This document shows, piece by piece, positions 39,834 through 47,390 of a stretch of DNA of 64,000 nucleotides. The position numbers were made by a program, and so were the translations under genes. The notes below the pieces were generated by a model. The model saw only the letters and a program-made list of their open reading frames with translations. It did no database searches and was not told the DNA's origin. Origin of the DNA: Rhodoluna sp. KAS3. GTDB taxonomy: Bacteria > Actinomycetota > Actinomycetes > Actinomycetales > Microbacteriaceae. How positions within the stretch are numbered: position 1 is the stretch's first letter; each line of letters starts with the position of its first letter. Where the stretch lies: NCBI RefSeq assembly GCF_026000575.1, contig NZ_AP026910.1:434001-498000 (forward strand), written 5' to 3'.

Positions 39834-40531
39834 TGGCTGAGGTAGCTCCGGCAAGCATTTTTTCTGCGCGGCAGGTAAAGCTTTTCAACATTGGTCAGGT
39901 GCTGGCGGTTCTAAATCCAGACTTTCCTGATCTGACCCCTTCAAAGCTCAGATTCCTAGAGGAACAGGGGTTGATTTCGCCTCAGCGAACTAATTCGGGC
40001 TACCGCAAATTCACCGAACTAGACATTGAGCGGATTCAGATTGTTCTCGAACTGCAGCGTGACCAGTACCTGCCTTTGAAGGTAATTCGCACTTATCTAG
40101 CTGACTTGGATGCAGGTAAGCAGCCAACCCTGCCTGGTAGCGGTGCAGCACCTCAACTGGCATCCTCGCGCAATCGAAAATTTACTCGTATAGAGGTCAT
40201 CACAGAAACCGGAATTACCGACGGTTTGATCGCTGAGGCGCAGGATGTTTCGCTGATTGGCCAAGAGCCCTTTGAAGCCACCGACCTAGAGATTGCCAAG
40301 TCAATCGTGCACCTGCAGCGATTTGGAATTTCACCAAGGCACCTCCGCGGCCTCAAAGCCTCTGCTGACCGAGAAATCGGAATCATTGAGGGCGTTGTCG
40401 CGCCGGTCCTTAGTAAGAAAGACACCGGTAGTCGGTCTCGCGCAGCTCACTATGCGGCAGAAATCGAGAGTCAATTTTCGGCTATCCGCTCCGAGCTAAT
40501 CCGCGCCGTCGTAGACAAGATTGACGGCTAA
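39833..40531 (+). CDS. ftsR: MerR-family regulator FtsR
   Basis: A 232-residue MerR-type regulator orthologous to FtsR (Rv1828; known to activate ftsZ in corynebacteria). The N-terminal winged helix is clear (LFNIGQVLAVLNPDFPDLTP, LRFLEEQGLISPQRTNSGYR), followed by an effector-like domain around 120-210. There is no metal-binding Cys cluster. It starts with GTG overlapping garA and is followed by a second MerR gene after a 110-base gap with a dyad. Confidence 0.88.
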   Translation: MAEVAPASIFSARQVKLFNIGQVLAVLNPDFPDLTPSKLRFLEEQGLISPQRTNSGYRKFTELDIERIQIVLELQRDQYLPLKVIRTYLADLDAGKQPTLPGSGAAPQLASSRNRKFTRIEVITETGITDGLIAEAQDVSLIGQEPFEATDLEIAKSIVHLQRFGISPRHLRGLKASADREIGIIEGVVAPVLSKKDTGSRSRAAHYAAEIESQFSAIRSELIRAVVDKIDG

Positions 40532-40560
40532 AAAACCGCCTCTAGACCGCGACACGCCGA

Positions 40561-40610
40561 GGGTTTAAATTAACAGAGCATAGGGCCTATCAAGGGCAAC
40601 AATTAAACCT
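40561..40610. promoter_or_regulatory. Nested dyad between the two MerR genes
   Basis: A perfect 11-base palindrome ATAGG-G-CCTAT (40580-40590) is centred inside an outer inverted repeat (GGTTTAA near 40562-40568 with TTAAACC near 40603-40609). The two axes nearly coincide. This is the shape expected for a MerR-type operator and may control the downstream gene. Confidence 0.45.
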
Positions 40611-40641
40611 GTACTTGAACGTTAACTAGAGAGGAGCAGAA

Positions 40642-41190
40642 ATGTCTGAGCACGAATCTGAAACCCAGATCGACTACTCGCAAAACATGCTCTTCACCGA
40701 CGGTTTGCCTTCAAGTGACCCAAAAGTTGGCTACCGTGGCACCTCTGCCGCCGCAGCTTGCGGAATTAGCTACCGCCAACTCGATTACTGGGACCGCACC
40801 GGCTTGGTTCAACCAAGTGTTCGCGGTGCCGCAGGTTCTGGTTCACAGCGCCTATACGCCTTCCGCGACATTTTGGTTTTGAAACTGGTCAAGCGTCTGC
40901 TTGACACTGGTGTTTCGTTGCAGCAGATTCGCGTTGCGGTAGATCAGCTGCACGCTGCGGGTATCCGTGACCTGGCTGAAATTACATTGATGTCTGATGG
41001 TTCGAGAGTTTACCTTTGCACCACCCAAGACGAAGTGATGGACCTTTTGGGCCGTGGCCAGGGTGTTTTTGGTATTGCAGTTGGTCGCGTGCTCCGCGAA
41101 GTTGAAGCCAGCCTCAGCAGCATTAAAGAAAATCACATCGACGACCTGGATGAACTTTCAGCCCGTCGTCAAAGCAAAAAAGCTGTCTAG
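40642..41190 (+). CDS. MerR-family regulator, second copy (Rv1830-like)
   Basis: A 182-residue MerR-type regulator. The HTH region is YRGTSAAAACGISYRQLDYW, followed by DRTGLVQPSVRG. It lies one gene after ftsR as in M. tuberculosis (Rv1828, Rv1830), but the DUF151 nuclease-like gene that stands between them there is missing. GAGGAG precedes the ATG. Its TAG stop shares the bases CTAG with the stop of the convergent ParA gene. Confidence 0.87.
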   Translation: MSEHESETQIDYSQNMLFTDGLPSSDPKVGYRGTSAAAACGISYRQLDYWDRTGLVQPSVRGAAGSGSQRLYAFRDILVLKLVKRLLDTGVSLQQIRVAVDQLHAAGIRDLAEITLMSDGSRVYLCTTQDEVMDLLGRGQGVFGIAVGRVLREVEASLSSIKENHIDDLDELSARRQSKKAV

Positions 41191-41194
41191 CTTT
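41171..41194 (-). terminator. Minus-strand terminator of the ParA gene inside merR end
   Basis: AAAGCT/AGCTTT stem (41179-41184 and 41189-41194, loop of 4) spans both stop codons; on the minus strand it is followed by TTTTTTGCTTT. It would end the minus-strand ParA transcript within the last codons of the plus-strand MerR gene. Confidence 0.55.
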
Positions 41195-42122
41195 CCTCGC
41201 GGCGGCTAACCGATTCGGCGGTGTCGCTCAAAAGCGCCTCAACATCCTCGGTTAGTTCAGCCTGATGCCTCTGGCCGCGCATGATTTTGCGAAATTTGGC
41301 AAATTTAGTTGCCTTTGCCCGAGTTCGTTTGATGTCCCGCTCCGCAAATGAGCTCTCGATGAAATCTAAGATGGCCTCAAATTCGATGGCAATGTTCCTT
41401 GCGCCATCACCCGGCCAAGTGTGAATTGGCCTTGCGGCACCTTGGGCCTGCTGGATGGTTGATTTTTCTTCTAGTTGGACTTCTAGAACCGCGTTGCCGA
41501 GCATATTCTTGAGCTCCTGGATGCGGAAGTCATGTTCGCGCGACAGTGGTCGCAGTCGATTGATCAGCACGCCCACCGAGTGGAGTCTCGGCGAAATATC
41601 TCTGCGTAGGTCCTCGATAGCTCGCAGCGCGCGCTCGGCAGCCACCACTGAAAATATTGAAGGCTCCGAAACCACCAGTACGCGGTCGCTGGCAACCCAG
41701 GCAGTTCGGGTTAGGCCATTCATCGATGGAGGAGTGTCGATCAGCACCAAATCGTAGTCGTTCTCAACCCTAGAAAGCGCTTCCTCGAGCTTCCAGACTT
41801 CTCGAACAGTTGGGCTGGGTACGTCAAAAACTAGGGCTCGGGGGCTGCCAATCATTACATCTATGTGACCAGACTGAACTTTGCCCCAACTACTCGGTAC
41901 GATTGACTCAAGCACGACGTTGTGCCGGGGATTCTTCAGCACATCAGCAACGGTGGCTTTTGAAGCTCCAATGGCGCCTAACCCAGTCGATGCATCGCAC
42001 TGAGGGTCAAGGTCTACTACCAAAGTCCTTAGCCCTCGAGCAAAAGCAGCTGAAGCCAGACCAAGAGTAACGGTGGTCTTGCCGACGCCTCCCTTTAGGG
42101 AGCTGACGCTAAGTACATGCAC
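41187..42122 (-). CDS. ParA-like ATPase
   Basis: A 311-residue ParA/MinD-type ATPase with KGGVGKTTVTLGLAS (about 10-24), DLDPQCDAS and LVLIDTPPSMNGLTR. The last 60 residues form a charged tail (KRTRAKATKFAKFRKIMRG). No parB or cargo gene is adjacent. The start is GTG, with a -10 TAGCCT exactly 6 nt upstream, so probably leaderless. It may be a chromosome or protein positioning ATPase; the partner is unknown. Divergent from pyc, convergent with the second merR. Confidence 0.85.
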   Translation of the reverse strand: MHVLSVSSLKGGVGKTTVTLGLASAAFARGLRTLVVDLDPQCDASTGLGAIGASKATVADVLKNPRHNVVLESIVPSSWGKVQSGHIDVMIGSPRALVFDVPSPTVREVWKLEEALSRVENDYDLVLIDTPPSMNGLTRTAWVASDRVLVVSEPSIFSVVAAERALRAIEDLRRDISPRLHSVGVLINRLRPLSREHDFRIQELKNMLGNAVLEVQLEEKSTIQQAQGAARPIHTWPGDGARNIAIEFEAILDFIESSFAERDIKRTRAKATKFAKFRKIMRGQRHQAELTEDVEALLSDTAESVSRREES

Positions 42123-42127
42123 AGAAA

Positions 42128-42134
42128 TAGGCTA
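42128..42134. promoter_or_regulatory. Symmetric TAGGCTA -10 element shared by parA-like gene and pyc
   Basis: Plus strand TAGGCT (42128-42133) faces pyc; minus strand TAGCCT (42134 to 42129) lies exactly 6 nt before the GTG of the ParA gene. RNA polymerase could use the same site in either direction but probably not in both at once. Confidence 0.6.
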
Positions 42135-42191
42135 CCTTTTTATTTAGAGCGCCATGCACCCATGTTCGCCAATTCGACGCTTGAGGAACCA

Positions 42192-45100
42192 ATGTTCAAG
42201 AAGATTCTGGTCGCCAACCGAGGCGAAATTGCCGTTCGCGCTTTTCGCGCCGCTTATGAGCTAGGCGCAAAGACTGTTGCCGTATTCCCTTATGAGGACC
42301 GCAACTCAACCCACCGTCTAAAGGCAGACGAGGCATACCAGATTGGTTCAGTCGGTCACCCTGTTCGGGCATACCTAGACGTAGCCGAAATCATCCGGGT
42401 TGCAGTCGAGTCAGGTGCTGACGCAATTTACCCTGGTTACGGCTTCTTGTCTGAGAACCCAGAACTAGCCGAGGCAGCAAAAGCCCACGGAATCACCTTC
42501 ATCGGCCCATCTTCTGATGTTCTTGAAATGGCTGGCAACAAGGTAATTGCTAAAGAGGCAGCAATTCGCGCTGGAGTCCCAGTTCTGAAGTCTTCACCTT
42601 CGTCAGCGAACGTCGATGAGTTGCTCGGTTTGGCCGGAGACATCGGCTTCCCGATCTTCGTCAAGGCTGTTGCCGGCGGTGGCGGTCGAGGCATGCGCCG
42701 CGTTGCTGAAGAAAAGGACTTGCGTGCAGCTCTGGTAGAGGCGTCACGCGAGGCCGAGAGTGCATTCGGCGATGCTCGAGTGTTCCTAGAGCAGGCTGTT
42801 CTTCGCCCACGACACATCGAAGTTCAGATTCTTGCCGACACCCAGGGCAACGTTGTCCACCTATTTGAACGCGATTGCTCGATCCAGCGCCGTAACCAGA
42901 AGGTTGTGGAGATTGCTCCAGCGCCGCTCATCGATGACGAACTGCGTAAAACCCTTTACCGCGATGCTGTGGCATTTGCGAGCCAAATCGGTTACCAGAA
43001 CGCCGGTACCGTCGAGTTCTTGATTGACACAGTAGGTGCCAATGCTGGCAAGCACGTGTTTATCGAGATGAACCCACGTATTCAGGTTGAGCACACGGTC
43101 ACCGAAGAGATCACCGATGTCGACCTAGTGCAGAGCCAGATGCGCATTGCATCAGGGGAGTCCCTAGCCGACTTGGGACTGACCCAAGACAAAATCCAGA
43201 TGCATGGATTTGCTGTTCAGTGCCGAATTACCACCGAAGACCCATCACAGAACTTCCGTCCAGACACCGGAAAGATCACTACATACCGCTCGCCGGGTGG
43301 TGCGGGTATTCGCTTGGACGGCGGAACGGTTTCTACCGGCGCCGAGGTAAGCCCATACTTCGACTCGATGCTGGTGAAGCTCATTGCAACCGGTCGCGAC
43401 TTCAGGTCAGCTGTGACCAGGGCAAAGCGCGCGCTCGCCGAATTCCGTATTCGCGGTGTCTCCACCAACATTGCATTTATGCAGGCGGTTCTTGCTGACC
43501 CGATTTTTGAAACCGGTGATTTGAGTACCTCATTCATCGATGAGCACCCAGAGCTATTTACAGCCAAGGCATCTCAGGACCGCGGAACCAAGATTTTGTC
43601 TTGGCTAGCCGATGTAACGGTCAACCAGCCAAACGGTCCTCGAGCCGGTCACGTAAGCCCAGCCCTGAAGTTGCCAAAGGTAGACCTTTCGGTGCCGGCA
43701 CCGGCTGGTTCGCGTCAGCGTTTGCTCGAGCTTGGACCAGAGGGCTTTGCCAAGGCTCTGCGCGAGCAGACCACAGTAGCTATTACTGACACCACCTTCC
43801 GTGATGCACACCAGTCGCTTTTGGCCACCCGTGTGCGAGGACGCGACTTGGTGCAGGTTGCGCCTTATGTAGCGCGACTAACCCCTCAGCTGCTCTCGGT
43901 TGAGGCCTGGGGTGGCGCAACCTATGACGTTGCCCTGAGGTTCTTGGGCGAAGACCCATGGGAGCGTCTAGCTGCCCTGCGAGCGGCGATGCCTAACCTT
44001 TGCATCCAGATGTTGCTTCGCGGCCGCAACACCGTTGGCTACACCCCGTACCCAACTGAGGTTACCGAGGCGTTTGTCGCCGAAGCTGCCGCAACCGGCG
44101 TTGACATCTTCAGAATCTTTGACGCCTTGAACGACGTTGACCAGATGAAGCCAGCAATTGATGCAGTGCTCAAAACCAAAACTGCTGTTGCTGAAGTTGT
44201 GCTGTGCTACACAGCCGACCTGCTGGACCCAGATGAGAAGCTCTACACTCTTGACTACTACTTGAACCTGGCCGAGCAGATTGTTGCTGCCGGTGCGCAC
44301 ATCATTGCGATCAAGGACATGGCAGGTCTGTTGCGACCAGCTGCCGCTGAGAAGCTCGTCAGCGCCCTTCGCGAGCGTTTTGACCTTCCGGTTCACCTGC
44401 ACACCCACGACACCGCTGGCGGTCAGCTAGCCACCCTTATGGCGGCTATCAACGCCGGTGTAGACGCGGTTGACGTTGCCTCGGCACCAATGGCCGGCAC
44501 GACCAGCCAGCCATCTGCTTCAGCGCTTGTCGCAGCACTTGCTCACACCAGCAAGGACAGCGGAATTCCACTTGCTGCCGTTGCTGAACTAGAGCCTTAC
44601 TGGGAAGCAGTGCGCAAGGTTTACGCTCCGTTCGAATCTGGTCTTCCTGGCCCGACCGGACGCGTTTATCACCACGAAATTCCGGGCGGACAGCTGTCGA
44701 ACCTTCGCCAGCAGGCAATTGCACTTGGGCTGGGGGACCAGTTCGAGAAGGTTGAGAACATGTACGCGGCCGCCAATGAGATTTTGGGTCGCCCAACCAA
44801 GGTGACTCCATCTTCGAAGGTGGTTGGTGACCTGGCTCTCCACCTGGTCGCAGTCAATGCAGATCCAGCTGATTTTGCTGAGAACCCTCAGAACTACGAT
44901 GTTCCTGACTCGGTTGTCGGTTTCATGGCCGGAGAGCTCGGGGACCTGCCGGGTGGCTGGCCGGAGCCTTTCCGCACCAAGGTCTTGCAGGGCAAGAACA
45001 TCAAGTTCGGGGTTACTCCAGTCAACGAGACTGACTTGGCTGCTCTTCAGGGTGCCGATTCTGCGCTTCGCCGTTCTACTCTGAACCGACTTTTGTTCCC

Positions 45101-45599
45101 AGCTCCGACCGCAGAGTTCTTGAAGTCACAGGAAACCTTCGGCAACCTCGACCAGATTGATACTGTCGACTACCTGTACGGTCTCGAAGCCGGTGCAGAA
45201 CACGTGGTTCAGATCAGTCGCGGTGTCCAGATTTACGTTGGCCTTGAGGCAATCGGTACCCCTGACGCAAAGGGTTTCCGCACTGTCATGGCTACTTTGA
45301 ACGGCCAGCTGCGCCCAATCAACATCCGTGATCGAAAGGTTGCGGTTGACACTGTTCAAGCCGAAAAGGCCGATGCAGGAAACTTGGGTCACGTCGCGGC
45401 TCCATTTGCAGGTGTGGTCACTTTGGCAACCGTCGAGGGAACCCACGTTGAAGTTGGTCAGCCGGTGGCAACCATCGAGGCGATGAAAATGGAAGCTACC
45501 ATTACCGCGAGCGTTGCCGGTGTAGTCAAGCGTTTGGCTGTATCAAAGACCCAATCGGTCGATGCAGGCGACTTGATTCTGGTTGTTGAGCCAGAGTAA
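42192..45599 (+). CDS. pyc: Pyruvate carboxylase
   Basis: Makes oxaloacetate from pyruvate and bicarbonate. The single 1135-residue chain has biotin carboxylase (about 1-450, MFKKILVANRGEIAVRAF; GGGGRGMRRV loop), the carboxyltransferase barrel (about 530-800, DTTFRDAHQSLLATRVRGRD), the allosteric linker, and a biotinyl domain with Lys1099 in EAMKME. TGAGGA lies just before the ATG at 42192; upstream in-frame starts would precede or crowd the predicted transcript start. It provides refill for the TCA cycle. Confidence 0.97.
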   Translation: MFKKILVANRGEIAVRAFRAAYELGAKTVAVFPYEDRNSTHRLKADEAYQIGSVGHPVRAYLDVAEIIRVAVESGADAIYPGYGFLSENPELAEAAKAHGITFIGPSSDVLEMAGNKVIAKEAAIRAGVPVLKSSPSSANVDELLGLAGDIGFPIFVKAVAGGGGRGMRRVAEEKDLRAALVEASREAESAFGDARVFLEQAVLRPRHIEVQILADTQGNVVHLFERDCSIQRRNQKVVEIAPAPLIDDELRKTLYRDAVAFASQIGYQNAGTVEFLIDTVGANAGKHVFIEMNPRIQVEHTVTEEITDVDLVQSQMRIASGESLADLGLTQDKIQMHGFAVQCRITTEDPSQNFRPDTGKITTYRSPGGAGIRLDGGTVSTGAEVSPYFDSMLVKLIATGRDFRSAVTRAKRALAEFRIRGVSTNIAFMQAVLADPIFETGDLSTSFIDEHPELFTAKASQDRGTKILSWLADVTVNQPNGPRAGHVSPALKLPKVDLSVPAPAGSRQRLLELGPEGFAKALREQTTVAITDTTFRDAHQSLLATRVRGRDLVQVAPYVARLTPQLLSVEAWGGATYDVALRFLGEDPWERLAALRAAMPNLCIQMLLRGRNTVGYTPYPTEVTEAFVAEAAATGVDIFRIFDALNDVDQMKPAIDAVLKTKTAVAEVVLCYTADLLDPDEKLYTLDYYLNLAEQIVAAGAHIIAIKDMAGLLRPAAAEKLVSALRERFDLPVHLHTHDTAGGQLATLMAAINAGVDAVDVASAPMAGTTSQPSASALVAALAHTSKDSGIPLAAVAELEPYWEAVRKVYAPFESGLPGPTGRVYHHEIPGGQLSNLRQQAIALGLGDQFEKVENMYAAANEILGRPTKVTPSSKVVGDLALHLVAVNADPADFAENPQNYDVPDSVVGFMAGELGDLPGGWPEPFRTKVLQGKNIKFGVTPVNETDLAALQGADSALRRSTLNRLLFPAPTAEFLKSQETFGNLDQIDTVDYLYGLEAGAEHVVQISRGVQIYVGLEAIGTPDAKGFRTVMATLNGQLRPINIRDRKVAVDTVQAEKADAGNLGHVAAPFAGVVTLATVEGTHVEVGQPVATIEAMKMEATITASVAGVVKRLAVSKTQSVDAGDLILVVEPE

Positions 45600-45625
45600 C
45601 CCTCACTCAATTTCGTTCTAGTCGG

Positions 45626-45645
45626 TAGACTGTCTAAGCGCTTAG
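45626..45645 (+). promoter_or_regulatory. Promoter and palindrome upstream of the MinD-like gene
   Basis: -10 TAGACT (45626-45631) is followed by a perfect 12-base palindrome CTAAGCGCTTAG (45634-45645) that covers the expected start site, an ideal place for a repressor. Confidence 0.5.
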
Positions 45646-45680
45646 GTTCGTTTGCGCTGACCAAAACATAGGAGTTCACA

Positions 45681-46889
45681 GTGTCAATTTGGGAGAAAAA
45701 ACCTGAAGACGGTCAGAGTGACTTTCTAGCACCTCGTCCGGCATCTGAAGAGACGCCAGTGCGCTCTCACTCGCTTGCCGAAGTCGCCGTTGACGCTGGA
45801 TCGATTGATGTGTCACCGGGAACCTCATCGATTGAGATTGTTGCCGAAGAGCCTCGCTTTACCCGCGAGGTTGAGGTAGCTGACCCTAACGCGACCCGAC
45901 GTTCAAACTACTCCCGCCGCGACAGCCTTCGCGGAGAAGTTTTTGACCAGCCAGAACCTGCCGCAATGCTCACCGCGGATCGCCTGCTTGATGGCAGTGC
46001 ACGTAACCGTCCAGCGCCAGAAGCAGGATTCCGTCGCTTCCTGTACTTCTTGAGCCTAAAAACCATCAATCTTGGAGACTCACTCGCTGTGCGCGAGCGC
46101 AAGGCAGTTGATGCTCGAATTGGTGCGCCACTAGAGGGCGGTGCTCGATTTGTTCCAGTGCTTACTCGCAAGGGCGGCGTTGGAAAGACCACTGTAAGTA
46201 CGCTCTTGGGCATGGCGCTAGCTCTGGCCCGCGAAGACCGCATTATTGCTATCGATGCAAACCCTGACCGCGGAACCCTTGCGGAGCGCGTCAGCAAGTC
46301 GACCCGTTTCACCGTTCGTGACGTAGTGAACCGTGCGGCAGCGGTCGATGGCTTCACCGACTTCTCAACCATGGTTTCGAGAGATGTTACCCGCCTAGAT
46401 GTTTTGGCCTCTGACTCAGACCCAATGCTTTCAGAAGCTTTCGACGAAGGTGACTACAACGTGGTTGCCGACATGGCCGCCCGCTACTACTCAATCGTGC
46501 TAACTGACTGTGGTACCGGTATTGTTCACTCGGTCATGCGCCCGACTCTGCAGCGCGCGAATGGTTTGGTAATCGTCTCTGGCGGATCTGTTGACGAGGC
46601 TCGTTTGGCGTCGGAGACCCTAACCTGGCTGGAAGCCAACGGTTACGGCGATTTGGTTCGCAATGCCATCGTTGCTCTAAACACGGCTACCCAGGCCACT
46701 CAGCTTGTAAAGCTTGACGAAATTGAACAGCACTTCAAGACCCGCGTGCGCGCAGTGGTTCGCATTCCTTACGACCCTGCACTAGCTGCCGGTTCTGTGA
46801 TCAAGTTTGCAGACCTAAAGAAGGGCACCCGCGAGGCAGCACGTGAACTAGCTGCTCTCTTGGTGGACTCACTCAATAACCCAAACTAA
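45681..46889 (+). CDS. MinD/ParA-like ATPase with long N-terminal tail
   Basis: A 402-residue protein. Residues 1-150 are disordered, acidic and Ser/Pro-rich, ending in a basic motif RRSNYSRRDSLRG region; residues about 155-400 are a MinD-like P-loop domain with KGGVGKTTVSTLLGMALA, IDANPDRGTL and SIVLTDCGTGIVHS. Related proteins occur near type VII secretion or polar growth genes in actinobacteria. Here it sits between pyc and def, with no such partner. Its role is not known. AGGAG precedes the GTG. Confidence 0.82.
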   Translation: MSIWEKKPEDGQSDFLAPRPASEETPVRSHSLAEVAVDAGSIDVSPGTSSIEIVAEEPRFTREVEVADPNATRRSNYSRRDSLRGEVFDQPEPAAMLTADRLLDGSARNRPAPEAGFRRFLYFLSLKTINLGDSLAVRERKAVDARIGAPLEGGARFVPVLTRKGGVGKTTVSTLLGMALALAREDRIIAIDANPDRGTLAERVSKSTRFTVRDVVNRAAAVDGFTDFSTMVSRDVTRLDVLASDSDPMLSEAFDEGDYNVVADMAARYYSIVLTDCGTGIVHSVMRPTLQRANGLVIVSGGSVDEARLASETLTWLEANGYGDLVRNAIVALNTATQATQLVKLDEIEQHFKTRVRAVVRIPYDPALAAGSVIKFADLKKGTREAARELAALLVDSLNNPN

Positions 46890-46892
46890 TCG

Positions 46893-47390
46893 ATGGCAGT
46901 TCGTGAAATACGCCTTTTTGGCGACCCGGTTTTAAAAACGGTTTCTGATCCGATTGCTAGTTTTGACGCAAAAACTCTTGCGCTAATTGAGGATTTGCTC
47001 GACACCACCAAATTGCCTGGCCGAGCCGGCGTGGCCGCGCCTCAAATCGGTGTGAATCTGCGGGCCTTTAGCTACAACATCCACGGAGATGTCGGCTACC
47101 TAATCAATCCGGTCCTGACCGAACTCAGCGGCGAAAAGGTTTTGCTGGACGAGGGTTGCTTGTCAGTACCCGGGCTTTGGCATAAAACTCCGCGCTGGCA
47201 GTTTGCTCGGGCTGAGGGGCTCGACCTTGAAGGCAACCCAATAGAAGTCAGCGGTTCTGGGCTTATGGCTCAGGCGCTTCAGCACGAGTGCGACCATCTC
47301 GACGGCTTGGTTTACCTTGACCGGCTCGAAGCAGACGAACGCAAAAATGCAATGCGCAATTTGCGGGCCACAGACTGGTTTATGAAGTAA
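46893..47390 (+). CDS. def: Peptide deformylase
   Basis: Removes the formyl group from new proteins. The 165-residue metalloenzyme has all three motifs: [10 protein letters not shown] (G-x-G-x-A-A-P-Q variant), EGCLSVPG with the metal Cys, and QHECDHLDG with the H-E-x-x-H metal site and catalytic Glu. Starts 3 bases after the MinD-like gene. It ends directly against the convergent acyl-CoA ligase gene with no base between. Confidence 0.96.
   Translation: MAVREIRLFGDPVLKTVSDPIASFDAKTLALIEDLLDTTKLPGRAGVAAPQIGVNLRAFSYNIHGDVGYLINPVLTELSGEKVLLDEGCLSVPGLWHKTPRWQFARAEGLDLEGNPIEVSGSGLMAQALQHECDHLDGLVYLDRLEADERKNAMRNLRATDWFMK

Noticed and set aside
42117-42191. Longer N terminus for pyruvate carboxylase
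   Set aside because: The first start lies before the -10 element, and the family begins at the FKKILVANRGE region.
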